From Pontibacter russatus (lineage in GTDB: Bacteria > Bacteroidota > Bacteroidia > Cytophagales > Hymenobacteraceae): DNA of 64,000 bases. The notes below the pieces were generated by a model. It saw only the letters and a list, made by a program, of their open reading frames with translations, was not told where the DNA came from and ran no database searches. The translations under genes were made by a program, and so were the position numbers. This document shows, piece after piece, positions 9,885 through 18,272 of the stretch (position 1 is its first letter; every line of letters begins with the position of its first letter). The stretch lies in contig NZ_CP047984.1 in NCBI RefSeq assembly GCF_009931655.1, forward strand, positions 3,427,001 to 3,491,000, given 5' to 3'.

Positions 9885-11193
9885 AAAAGTGCTGCATGAG
9901 GAGCGGGTGCTTTCGGACGAGGAGATAAAAGCGGGGGCGCGGGAGGTGCTGTACAAGAACATGATCAGTGGCCGGAGGAATGACTTCAACTACCACTACA
10001 CCAAGCCTTCCCCGGGTACGTACCCTTTCCAGTACTTCTGGGACACTTGCTTCCACATTTTTACGCTGACCGCGCTGGGCGAGGTGGACATGGCTAAAAA
10101 ACACATGCACAGCCTTTTTGAGATGCAGCGCCCCGACGGCTTTGTAGGCCACATGAACTACTGGAAGAGGTTGTGGCCCGCCCGCATCACCGACCTGCTG
10201 CAGCTCAGGCCCCACGATGTGCTGCGGCTCTACAGGCCCCACATGTCGGCCCTGTTGCAGCCGCCCATTGCCGCGCAGGCCGCGCTCCGGATTTACCAGC
10301 ACAGCCAGGACCTCTCTTTTGTAAAGCAGCTGTTGCCGAAACTGAAAAAGTACTACGGGTGGCTCGCCAGGAACCGCGATTTTGAAGGGGAGGGGCTGCT
10401 TTCCATCATCACACCGTTTGAATCGGGCATGGACTGGAAAGCGAGTTACGACCCTTTGCTGAAGTACGATAGAGGCAAGGCCGGGCCGCTGCTGTTCTGG
10501 AAGGTGCTGCAAGTAGACGCGCACAATTTCCTGAAGGGCTATGATCTGCCAGCAATCTACAAAAGCAACAGGTTTATCGTGAAGGATGCTGCCTTCAACA
10601 CCATTTATGTGCAGAACCTGCAGGCCATGGCAGCCTTGTGCAACGTGGCAGGGGAGGAGGATGGGCTGCACTTTTTGGAACAGGCAAGGCAGACCGAAAA
10701 AAGTATAGTTCGCTATATGTATGATGAGGAGGACGCCGCTTTCTACGACCTCCACGGCCACCAGTTTGAGAAGCTGAGAGTGCGCACGGGCACCATCTTT
10801 TTTCCGGTGGTGCTTAAGAGTGTGCCGGACGAGGTGTGCCGGCGCGTACTGGGGAGGCACCTGTTGCACCAGGACGGCTTCCATGTGCCTTTCCCGGTTC
10901 CGTCGCTTGCTGTCGATGAGCCTGCTTTCAACCCCGACGGCTCGCTTTATATCTGGCGTGGGCCCACCTGGGTGGTGTTCAACTGGTTTATGCAGGGCTA
11001 CCTGCTGGAGAAAGGGTACCGGCAGCAGGCAGAGGAATTGCTGCTGAGCGTGAAGCGGCTGATTACCAAAAGCGGCTTCCGGGAGTATTATAACCCTTTC
11101 ACCGGTGAGGGCCACGGAGCGAGGGATTTTACTTGGTCAGGACTGGTGGTGGATATGATCAACAGGCTGCAGGAAGGGACACAGCGTATGTAA
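9856..11193 (+). CDS. MGH1/GH63-like (alpha/alpha)6 glycoside hydrolase
   Basis: A 445-residue soluble protein without signal peptide. Segments typical of the GH63/mannosylglycerate-hydrolase-like barrel are FQYFWDTCFH, FESGMDWKASYDP and IWRGPTWVVFNWFMQGYLLEKGY. Such enzymes cut alpha-glucosides or alpha-mannosides of small molecules, including compatible solutes; the exact substrate cannot be read here. The first ATG (9856) overlaps the membrane protein upstream by 29 bases; an ATG at 9868 is an alternative start. The cytoplasmic location and the coupling to a redox membrane protein are unusual, and a shared function is not obvious. Confidence 0.8.
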   Translation: MPGGMSTSGKKVLHEERVLSDEEIKAGAREVLYKNMISGRRNDFNYHYTKPSPGTYPFQYFWDTCFHIFTLTALGEVDMAKKHMHSLFEMQRPDGFVGHMNYWKRLWPARITDLLQLRPHDVLRLYRPHMSALLQPPIAAQAALRIYQHSQDLSFVKQLLPKLKKYYGWLARNRDFEGEGLLSIITPFESGMDWKASYDPLLKYDRGKAGPLLFWKVLQVDAHNFLKGYDLPAIYKSNRFIVKDAAFNTIYVQNLQAMAALCNVAGEEDGLHFLEQARQTEKSIVRYMYDEEDAAFYDLHGHQFEKLRVRTGTIFFPVVLKSVPDEVCRRVLGRHLLHQDGFHVPFPVPSLAVDEPAFNPDGSLYIWRGPTWVVFNWFMQGYLLEKGYRQQAEELLLSVKRLITKSGFREYYNPFTGEGHGARDFTWSGLVVDMINRLQEGTQRM

Positions 11194-11217
11194 AGGCAGA
11201 GAGGTATGCTGTTAAAG

Positions 11218-11346
11218 GTGTGATATCCATACCCCTTCTGCGGCTGCCCATCATATATGAGGCCGTGGTTCTAATGTTTGACAACAAAATGAATACAGGT
11301 GTTTCATCACGCGAGAGAGCTGCGGGTTAATGCGCACATGTCCAGC
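11218..11346 (+). repeat. Direct repeat copy 1 (upstream region and 5' end of Mn catalase)
   Basis: Aligns almost without gaps with 13050-13178, the upstream region and first codons of the manganese catalase gene. Shared stretches include CTTCTGCGGCTG, ACAAAATGAA/ACAAAAATGAA, CATCACG and GTTTAATGCGC/GGTTAATGCGC. By eye roughly two thirds of the positions agree. This copy ends abruptly after about 16 codon equivalents. The segment between the copies holds one gene, the BNR-repeat protein. Confidence 0.75.
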
Positions 11347-11355
11347 TCGGGGTGA
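11299..11355 (+). pseudogene. 5' remnant of a manganese catalase gene
   Basis: Reading from GTG at 11299 gives VFHHARELRVNAHMSS before a TGA at 11353-11355. This matches the catalase start MFHHVKELQFNARVSK encoded at 13129. Homology stops after about 16 codons, and the initiator ATG is now GTG. The piece is too short to fold or function. It is the coding part of the diverged direct repeat at 11218-11346, and so a relic of a duplication or rearrangement. Confidence 0.75.
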
Positions 11356-11501
11356 TCTATAAAACCATAACGGGCAGTCAAAAAGCCGCAACAGAGCCCT
11401 CTGGTTCATGCTGTACTTTCTTTTCGGGCTCATATCCCAGGTGCAGTGGCCGTTGTAACGCAGCTAACGGGCAGCAGCCTGACTTCCGCAGCCTGCTCTC
11501 C

Positions 11502-12551
11502 TTATATAACCTTGTGCTGCACGGTTCCGGCGTCTTCCCAAAGGCAGAGGGTTTTGCCATTCCCCAGGCTGTAAACTTTCGGCCAGCTGCCTGCGCCTAA
11601 CGCTGAGGTAGTGTTCGTGTTTAAGTTATGAAGCTTTATCTGCCCGTCCTGCTGCCATATCACACGGGCACTGCCACCCGACTGCGTCAGAGAGCAGCTT
11701 CTGCCCACGCCTATTTTCTGCTCCGGCTGGCTTTCCTGGCTATAAAATATCTCCCCCTTCCGCTGCCACGCTGAGTTCACGAGGCCGCTTTCCCCGATCG
11801 CCAGTCCGCCGCCGTCCATCGGGCAGCCTTCCAGTTTCCAGGTGCCCTGCCCGAACCTGCGCGGAGCCGTGAAGGTTTCCCCGTTGTCTGTGGAAGACGT
11901 GTAATAGATGTCTCTGGCGCCGTTCAGCCAGTTCCGGAAGGAGATGGTGAGTTTATTGCCGCTGTGGGCAATGTTGGGCTTGCAGCATTCGCAGACTGTG
12001 CCGTCAGGGGAGGCATACACCAGTTTATTGGCTGCCCAGGAGGCCTGGTCAGCGGCAAGAGAGGAAAAGTAAATTTTGTTTTTCCTGTTCCCCCTCGTGT
12101 CCAGCCACACTGCATAAAATATGTTGTCCTTATCAGCGGTGAGCGCCATGAGGCCCTCCGGCGCCGAACCCGCGACATCATTGGCGTTGGCGATTTCCTT
12201 CCATTTGTTATTGCTGTGGCTTAGCATATACGCATGGATGTTGCCTGCCTTGTCCATGGCCGTGACAAGGCTGTAGTTTCGGGAGGAGGCAATCTGCGGT
12301 CCCCTCGACATGCCCAGGTGCATCTCCGGCAGGGTGGCCACCTTCACCGGCTCCGAAAAGCTTTGTCCGCTATCGGCAGAGGACATGGTATAGATGGTGT
12401 CATCTTTCCCGAACACGACGCGGATGGTGCCCTTGGTGTCAATCGCTGCGTTGGGCTGCTGGCCGCTCACCGCGCCGCCAGCCGTTGCTGCCGCAGCACA
12501 GAGAAAAACTGCCCCGAAAAAGAGCAGGAAGGTTTTAAGAAGTAGCTTCAT
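11502..12551 (-). CDS. Secreted BNR-repeat (sialidase-fold) protein with conserved cysteines
   Basis: A 349-residue exported protein; the start is the ATG at 12551, which begins the signal peptide MKLLLKTFLLFFGAVFLCAA. Asp-box/BNR-type repeats (SSADSGQSFSEP, SSTDNGETFTAP) predict a six-bladed beta-propeller. A C-E-C-C cluster (TVCECCKPN), LEGCPMDGGGL and GVGRSCSL are notable; cysteine motifs of this type recur in an uncharacterised sialidase-fold family and could bind metal or form disulfides. The catalytic Arg triad and FRIP motif of true sialidases are not evident, so enzymatic sialidase activity is doubtful. The gene runs opposite to its neighbours and sits between the two copies of the catalase-derived direct repeat. 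Confidence 0.75.
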   Translation of the reverse strand: MKLLLKTFLLFFGAVFLCAAAATAGGAVSGQQPNAAIDTKGTIRVVFGKDDTIYTMSSADSGQSFSEPVKVATLPEMHLGMSRGPQIASSRNYSLVTAMDKAGNIHAYMLSHSNNKWKEIANANDVAGSAPEGLMALTADKDNIFYAVWLDTRGNRKNKIYFSSLAADQASWAANKLVYASPDGTVCECCKPNIAHSGNKLTISFRNWLNGARDIYYTSSTDNGETFTAPRRFGQGTWKLEGCPMDGGGLAIGESGLVNSAWQRKGEIFYSQESQPEQKIGVGRSCSLTQSGGSARVIWQQDGQIKLHNLNTNTTSALGAGSWPKVYSLGNGKTLCLWEDAGTVQHKVI

Positions 12552-13128
12552 ATAGCTTTGTGTACAGGTGTAGTTTATGTGTAACGGCCTATAAACCGGA
12601 AACGGTGTCTGTGCCGGGGACATTCAATATAACGTTTTTTCATGTAACTGACGATATGCAAAAAGCAGTTTAAGAAGTCTCCGGGTATATAGCACGAGCG
12701 AGGATGCACATGTCTACTATCCCGCGGCCTCCGGCTGCCCATATAATGCAGGCTGCCCTTCTGGAAGCCCACCCATTTCAGCCCGCAGCTTAGCTACTGC
12801 CAAGGCTATATATGCAATTTATATATGAACGCAACCTATATATGAACATGCTGCCTATATAGGTACGGGCGGGAGGCCCTGTGACAGCAGACATGAGCGG
12901 GGACGCCCGCGCCATATATAACGGTATTGCCCTGAATAATATGGGTATGCCTTCAAGGGAGACAATATACCTGGTGCGGCCAGGCAGTGGATGTGCTGCA
13001 TGTGCAGCAGGAAAGAGACCAAAGCGGCAAAAAGATGCATCACTAAACTGGGATATTCATAATCCTTCTGCGGCTGTCACTCGTTTATGAAACTTTATAT
13101 CCATGTTCCACCACAAAAATGAAAACAA
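12552..13128. other. Intergenic region upstream of Mn catalase
   Basis: About 580 bases with no supportable gene. It contains a cluster of TATATA words (12811-12862 and 12913-12921) and, from about 13050, the second copy of the catalase-derived direct repeat. Promoters for the minus-strand BNR gene and the plus-strand catalase must lie here, but no clear -7 box was found for either. Confidence 0.45.
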
Positions 13129-13178
13129 ATGTTCCATCACGTAAAAGAGTTACAGTTTAATGCGCGCGTCTCGAAGCC
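13050..13178 (+). repeat. Direct repeat copy 2 (intact Mn catalase upstream region)
   Basis: Partner of 11218-11346. It spans about 80 bases before the catalase ATG and about the first 16 codons. That upstream sequence is conserved along with the coding part shows the ancestral duplication included the leader, and probably regulatory DNA such as the GATATTCAT...CTTCTGCGGCTG segment. Confidence 0.75.
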
Positions 13179-14073
13179 GGACCCCAAGTTTGCCAGCCTG
13201 CTGCTGGAGCAGTTCGGCGGCGCGAACGGGGAACTGAAGGCGGCCATGCAGTATTTTGTGCAGGCTTTCCCGGCCCGCCAGCCCTATCCCGACAAGTACG
13301 ACATGCTCATGGACATCGCTACCGAGGAGTTCAGCCACCTGGAGATTGTCGGGGCCACCATCCAGATGCTGCTCGGCAACCTGAACGGGGAGCTGAAGAA
13401 GGCGGCAGACGAGTCCGAAATCATGCAACTGCTCAAAGGCAAAGCCGAGAAAGAGTCCTTCATACACGAGGCCATGGTCAACCCACAGTTCTTCGGGCTG
13501 AGCGGCGGCAGCCCCACGCTCACCAACAGCCAGGGCGTGCCGTGGAACGGCTCCTATGTAGACGCGAACGGCGACATGGCAGTGGACCTTCGCTCCAACA
13601 TCGCGGCGGAGGGCCGGGCCAAGATTGTGTACGAGTACCTGATGCAGTTCACCGACGACGCTTATGTGAAGGAGACGCTCAAGTTCCTGATGACGCGCGA
13701 GATAGCGCACGCCCAGATGTTCGAGGCCGCCCTGGCCACCATCAAGCCAAACTTCCCGCCGGGAGTGCTGCAGGGCGACCCGCGCTACAGCAACACGTAT
13801 TTCAACATGTCGAACGGCATGGAGGTGCGCGGCCCCTGGAACAATGGCGCAAGCCCTGAACTGGGCGAGGAGTGGCAGTACGTGCAGGACCCGCTGAGCC
13901 ACGTAATCCAGACAAACGGCCTGCTGGACCAGCAGCCAGTGGGAGCAAGCATGACGATGGACCAGGCGGAGCAGAAGAGCAAGGCGCTCGGGGAGGAGCG
14001 GAGCGGCCATATATCTGAGAATGTACCAAAAGGGGAAAACCAGTGGAGCACGTATCCGCAGCAGAACCTTTAG
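13129..14073 (+). CDS. Manganese catalase
   Basis: A 314-residue ferritin-like di-manganese catalase that dismutates hydrogen peroxide in the cytoplasm. The typical start MFHHVKELQFNARV and FGGANGELKAAMQYF are present. Metal ligands expected for the family are visible: E35, E67 and H70 (EEFSH), E161 (AAEGRAK), and H194 with E191 (REIAHAQ). The C-terminus is hydrophilic and ends ENQWSTYPQQNL. It is followed 19 bases later by a DsbA-like gene in the same direction. A truncated ancestral copy of its 5' end lies at 11299-11355. Confidence 0.95.
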   Translation: MFHHVKELQFNARVSKPDPKFASLLLEQFGGANGELKAAMQYFVQAFPARQPYPDKYDMLMDIATEEFSHLEIVGATIQMLLGNLNGELKKAADESEIMQLLKGKAEKESFIHEAMVNPQFFGLSGGSPTLTNSQGVPWNGSYVDANGDMAVDLRSNIAAEGRAKIVYEYLMQFTDDAYVKETLKFLMTREIAHAQMFEAALATIKPNFPPGVLQGDPRYSNTYFNMSNGMEVRGPWNNGASPELGEEWQYVQDPLSHVIQTNGLLDQQPVGASMTMDQAEQKSKALGEERSGHISENVPKGENQWSTYPQQNL

Positions 14074-14092
14074 CCCCCTGCTGCTCCTATAT

Positions 14093-14926
14093 ATGGCAGA
14101 AGATAAATTAACAGAGGGTAAATCGCTTAAAACAGAGGAGGGGTCGGTGGAGATTCAGTTCTACACCGACCCCCTTTGCTGCTGGAGCTGGGCCTTTGAG
14201 CCACAGTGGCGGCGGCTGCGCTACGAGTACAGCGGCAGGATAAAGTGGCGCTACCGCATGGCGGGCCTCATCCCCAACTGGGGCAGCTACAGCGACCCCC
14301 TGAACGGCGTGACAAAGCCCATCCAGATGGGGCCTATATGGCTGGAGGCAAAACACCTGTCGGGCATGCCCATCGAGGACAAGGTGTGGTTCAGCAACCC
14401 GCCTGCCTCCTCCTATCCCGCCTGCATAGCCGTGAAATGCGCAGGCCTGCAGTCTGCGGGTGCGGCCGAGATATACCTGCGCCGCGTGCGCGAAGCCATC
14501 ATGCTGCATGGCAGGGACATCTCTAAAACGGAAGTGCTGCTGGAAGTGGCGAAGGCGCTCTCGGAGGAAAGCCCTGATTTGCTGCACTATACCATGTTCG
14601 AGCAGCAACTGCACGGCGAGGCGGCCCGGAAAGCCTTTGAGGAGGACCTGATGCAGGTGCGCTATCACCGCATTACCCGCTATCCCGCCCTCACTATCAG
14701 CAAGCCCGGGCAGGAAGGCCTGCTCATTGTAGGGTACCGGCCTTACGAGGCGCTGGTGAGTACGCTGCAGAAGGTGGCGCCGGAACTGGAGCCCGTCCGG
14801 CAAGTGCAGGATGTGGCGGAGTACCGGCGGTTCTGGGGCGGTGCCACAGACAGAGAAGTAGCGGAGGCACTACGCGCAGGAGGCCAGGGGCAAGCTGCAT
14901 CTGCTTTAAGCAAGCCTCCGAAGTAA
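14093..14926 (+). CDS. DsbA-family thioredoxin-fold protein (SpxH/FrnE-like)
   Basis: A 277-residue cytoplasmic protein; the start is the ATG at 14093, just after the catalase stop (an upstream frame from 14021 overlaps catalase and is rejected). EIQFYTDPLCCWSWAFEPQWRRL shows the beta-strand and the PLCCWSW site where DsbA-like proteins such as FrnE and SpxH/YjbH carry C-P-W-C-W. Here the cysteines are adjacent (CC) instead of CxxC, so a classical disulfide exchange is uncertain. The helical insertion and RYPALTISKPG (cis-Pro region) agree with the fold. The coupling to catalase suggests an oxidative-stress or proteolysis-adapter role; this is inference. Confidence 0.75.
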   Translation: MAEDKLTEGKSLKTEEGSVEIQFYTDPLCCWSWAFEPQWRRLRYEYSGRIKWRYRMAGLIPNWGSYSDPLNGVTKPIQMGPIWLEAKHLSGMPIEDKVWFSNPPASSYPACIAVKCAGLQSAGAAEIYLRRVREAIMLHGRDISKTEVLLEVAKALSEESPDLLHYTMFEQQLHGEAARKAFEEDLMQVRYHRITRYPALTISKPGQEGLLIVGYRPYEALVSTLQKVAPELEPVRQVQDVAEYRRFWGGATDREVAEALRAGGQGQAASALSKPPK

Positions 14927-15201
14927 TACCAGTACCGGGCGGACTTAGGAAACTTACCTTTTTAAATCCACCCTAAATTCCACCGGCTAGGGTGCCCACT
15001 ATATATGGCTTTTGTCTTAAATACGCGCGTGTGAATCTTGAACCTTTTTGGTATAGGTGCTCGGACAAAACCTTTTTAACCTGCCCATTAGAGCATTATA
15101 TATCACAAACTTTTGAGAATAAGCAAGATGTAATACAGGAAAGTCTTAAGTCTTGATACCTGATACTTGTGTCCTTTTACTTATCTATATATAAAGCAGC
15201 C

Positions 15202-15516
15202 ATGGAAAACGTGAAGCTGAATGAATCAAACTCTTCCTTCCATGTTTCGGGGAGCGAGGCCATGAGAAGCCTGAGAATAGAGCAGGTCTGGGTTCGCCAA
15301 TGGCCCGAGCGGGCGGACGAATTCAAGCTTATTGTTCTGGATGAGAAAGACGTCCCTATATACCGCCAGATCCTGCATGCGCAGGAAGCACCGGAAACAG
15401 CGGGCACCGACACGATAGCAGTAGGCAAGGAGTTTGCGTTTTACGACCATCTCTCCGTAGTGCTCACCACCGAGCCCGGGGGAGTGCCCTTCAGTGCTGA
15501 AATTATATTTAAATGA
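15202..15516 (+). CDS. Small hypothetical protein
   Basis: A 104-residue frame starting MENVKLNESNSSFHVSG; the ATG at 15202 is preferred over an earlier in-frame start at 15169. It has no signal peptide or membrane helix, and alternating hydrophobic and polar strands (LRIEQVWVRQW, EFKLIVLDEKD, HLSVVLTTEPGG) suggest a small beta-rich domain. The composition is protein-like. I do not recognise a family. It stands alone between the DsbA-like gene and the convergent copper ATPase gene. Confidence 0.6.
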   Translation: MENVKLNESNSSFHVSGSEAMRSLRIEQVWVRQWPERADEFKLIVLDEKDVPIYRQILHAQEAPETAGTDTIAVGKEFAFYDHLSVVLTTEPGGVPFSAEIIFK

Positions 15517-15639
15517 AGCGCACTTTATGTCCGGTTCACGGGGTACGGCAATACCGGCAGCTCATAATATATTCAGTAAATAACCGCTTATACCCCGCTT
15601 GACGGCCACAATTTTTTATAACCACTTTTCCCCATTCCG

Positions 15640-17742
15640 TTATTTGAGCTGCCTGCGCAGCAGTTGCGCGTTGACGGCCACGATCACGGTGCTCAGGCTC
15701 ATCAAAGCGGCACCCACGGCGGGGGAGACCATGATGCCCTGCTGGTAAAGCACACCAGCAGCCAGCGGGAGCGCGATGACGTTGTAGGCGGTGGCCCAGA
15801 CCAGGTTCTGGATCATCTTGCGGTAGGTGGCCTTGCCGAAGAGGATGAGGGAGGCGATATCCTGCGGGTTGCTGTTGACCAGGATGATGTCGGCTGTCTC
15901 GGCGGCCACGTCCGTGCCGGAGCCCACGGCGATACCCACATCGGCCTGGGCCAGGGCAGGGGCGTCGTTCACGCCGTCGCCCGTCATGGCCACAAACTCC
16001 CCTTTGGCCTGCAGTTCTTTCACCTTTTCCTGTTTTTGGTGGGGCAGCACGTTGGCCAGGTAGCCGTCCATGCCCAGTTGGTCGCTCACGCTCTTGGCCA
16101 CGCGCTCGTTGTCGCCGGTGAGCAGCAGGTTTTTGATGCCGTTCTCCTTCAGCACCCGTATCGCTCCGGCCGACTCTTCCCGTATCTGGTCGCGCATGGT
16201 GATGTAGCCGACCGGCTGGCTGTCCACGAGCACGTATACCACTGTTTCAACGCCCTCTTCGGCCTCGCTGGCGGGCACGGCAATGTCATACTCCTTTATA
16301 TAGTTCGGCCCTACCACTTTCACATCTTTTCCTTCCACCACACCTTCCAGCCCTTTGCCCGGCAGGTAGTTGAAGCCTTGAGAAGGAGGGACCGCTATAC
16401 CTTCAGATTTAACCTTGCGCAGTATACCCTGTGCGATAAAGTGCTCCGAGTTCTGCTCCACGCCAGCCGCCAGGCGCAGCATTTCCCGCTCATCCATAGT
16501 GTTTCCGAACGCTACGACAGAGGCAATTTCGTGGGAGCCCTGGGTAAGGGTGCCGGTTTTGTCGAAGATGATGGTGGTGATCTTGCGGGAGTTCTCGAAG
16601 GCGGTGCGGTTGCGGATGAGCAGGCCGTTATTGGCAGACACGGCCGTGGAGATGGCCACCACCAGCGGCACCGCCAGCCCCAGCGCATGCGGACAGGAGA
16701 TCACCATCACCGTCACCATGCGCTCCAGGGCGAAATCAAGCGCCGCCCCGGCCAGCAGCCAGGCAGCCAGCGTGCCGAAGCCGGCCGTGAGGGCGAGATA
16801 AGTCAGCCACTTGGCAGCCTTGTCGGCCAGGCGCTGCGTTTCGGACTTGGTCTTCTGCGCCTCCTGCACCAGCGTGATCACCTTGTTGAGGTAGCTCTCT
16901 TTGCCGGTATACTCTACCCGCACCCGCAGCACACCGTTTCCGTTGATGGAGCCGCCGATTACTTTGTCGCCGCTGTTCTTCTTGACTGGTTTGCTCTCGC
17001 CGGTGAGCATGCTCTCGTTCAGGTGGCTCTCGCCGTCCTCCACCACGCCGTCGGCGGGCACCTTCTCGCCCGGCTTTACCAGTATCAGGTCACCTTTCTG
17101 CAGGTCCTCTATCCTTGCTTTCACCGTCTCCCCATCCCGGATCAGCATGGCCTCAGCGGGCATCATGCCCACCAGCAGCTCCAGCGCCTTGGAGGCACCC
17201 AGCACCGAGCGCATCTCGATCCAGTGCCCCAGCAGCATAATCACGATCAGCGTGGCCAACTCCCAGAAGAAGTCCATGCCCTCCAGCCCGAACGTCACGG
17301 CTGTGCTATATAAATAAGCCACCGTGATGGCCACCCCGATGAGCGTCATCATGCCGGGCGTTCCTTTCTTAACTTCTTCCCAAAGCCCCGCCAGGAAGGG
17401 CCAGCCGCCGTAGAAATAGATGACGGAGGAGAGCACGAAGGCGATGTACAGGCTGTAAGGCACCTCCAGCTTGAAGCCCAGGATGTGCTGCACCATCGGG
17501 CTCAGGATAATGACAGGGACAGAGAGCGCCAGCGACACCCAGAACCGCTTTTTGAAGTCCTCGATCATCATGCGGTGGTGGTCGTGGCTGTGCTCCCCGT
17601 GCGGCGGGTGGCCGGTCGTGTCCCGGTGCATGGCCTGCCCGTGGCCGTGCAGCGTCTTTTCTTCCAGCCGCTCTTCTGTCTTTCCGGCTTCGTTCGCTGC
17701 CCGCTCTCTGGCGCTGTGGTGGTGTTGGTGGTCGTGATTCAT
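15640..17742 (-). CDS. copB: CopB-type heavy-metal P-type ATPase
   Basis: A 700-residue P1B ATPase exporting copper or silver from the cytoplasm. The start MNHDHQHHHS at 17742 gives the His-rich N-terminus typical of the CopB (P1B-3) group; upstream in-frame codons to 17889 look non-coding. Seen in order: actuator motif MLTGESKPV, transmembrane CPH motif (VISCPHALGLAVPL) that separates CopB types from the CPC CopA types, phosphorylation motif DKTGTLT, and hinge GDGVNDAPAL. No N-terminal CxxC metal domain is present. A perfect minus-strand TAnnTTTG-type box (CAAAACTA on the plus strand, 17748-17755) lies directly at the start, which would make the mRNA almost leaderless; this may be chance. 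Confidence 0.92.
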   Translation of the reverse strand: MNHDHQHHHSARERAANEAGKTEERLEEKTLHGHGQAMHRDTTGHPPHGEHSHDHHRMMIEDFKKRFWVSLALSVPVIILSPMVQHILGFKLEVPYSLYIAFVLSSVIYFYGGWPFLAGLWEEVKKGTPGMMTLIGVAITVAYLYSTAVTFGLEGMDFFWELATLIVIMLLGHWIEMRSVLGASKALELLVGMMPAEAMLIRDGETVKARIEDLQKGDLILVKPGEKVPADGVVEDGESHLNESMLTGESKPVKKNSGDKVIGGSINGNGVLRVRVEYTGKESYLNKVITLVQEAQKTKSETQRLADKAAKWLTYLALTAGFGTLAAWLLAGAALDFALERMVTVMVISCPHALGLAVPLVVAISTAVSANNGLLIRNRTAFENSRKITTIIFDKTGTLTQGSHEIASVVAFGNTMDEREMLRLAAGVEQNSEHFIAQGILRKVKSEGIAVPPSQGFNYLPGKGLEGVVEGKDVKVVGPNYIKEYDIAVPASEAEEGVETVVYVLVDSQPVGYITMRDQIREESAGAIRVLKENGIKNLLLTGDNERVAKSVSDQLGMDGYLANVLPHQKQEKVKELQAKGEFVAMTGDGVNDAPALAQADVGIAVGSGTDVAAETADIILVNSNPQDIASLILFGKATYRKMIQNLVWATAYNVIALPLAAGVLYQQGIMVSPAVGAALMSLSTVIVAVNAQLLRRQLK

Positions 17743-18272
17743 GGGAGCAAAACTATATATCTGAATACTGCGTGGAAGACAGGTGTATAACGGTAGACTC
17801 ATGCAGGAAATTCTTCCCGCTGCCACTGCTCCAGGATAGGGCCCGCCTGCTACGAAAGTAAAGATAGCCACTCGCACCTCCGGCAGCATTATAGGATTTG
17901 GGCGAATAGTTACATGTTTCGTGCCTGCAGAAGGCGAGTTAGTTCGATGCAGGGTGGCTGTCCAGGAAAGTGAAACCGTAAACAGACCTGTGGGGTTTGG
18001 GAGGCTTGGGTATATAGGATGGTTAAAGCCTGTGCGGTTGAAAGCGCAGCCTTTAACTAAAAAGGCTAAAGAGGCGGCGGGGGATCTGTCAGATGTCCAA
18101 CCGGCCTCTTCAGCCTTCTTTTCCGCTCACGTATGCCTGGTCGGAGGCGCCTACGGGTCTCCGGGTGCAAAGCGGGCAGTTTTGTTTATAGGCCGGGGCC
18201 CGTGGCAGCGGGGGATATATAGCCAACAATAAGCCTGCTTGCCGCCGGAGCCCTGGTCTGCAGCCACCGTTT
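17743..18272. other. Intergenic region, no gene seen
   Basis: About 530 bases between two minus-strand genes. A 103-codon plus-strand frame (17921-18232) has no recognisable protein character. TATATA words occur at about 18010 and 18215. No terminator or operator palindrome was found. Confidence 0.45.

Noticed and set aside
11502-12551. Calling the BNR-repeat protein a true sialidase
   Set aside because: Asp-box-like repeats are present, but the FRIP motif and Arg triad were not found; the Cys motifs point to another family.
12811-12862. Cluster of TATATATGAAC-like words suggesting a short tandem repeat or CRISPR-like array
   Set aside because: Spacing is irregular and units are only about 10 bases; explained by the general TATATA richness.
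15664-17313. 549-codon open frame on the plus strand opposite the copper ATPase
   Set aside because: The minus strand has every P-type ATPase motif; the opposite frame is His/Arg/Gly-rich without structure.
17921-18232. 103-codon plus-strand frame in the intergenic region
   Set aside because: No protein-like pattern, no neighbour relation.
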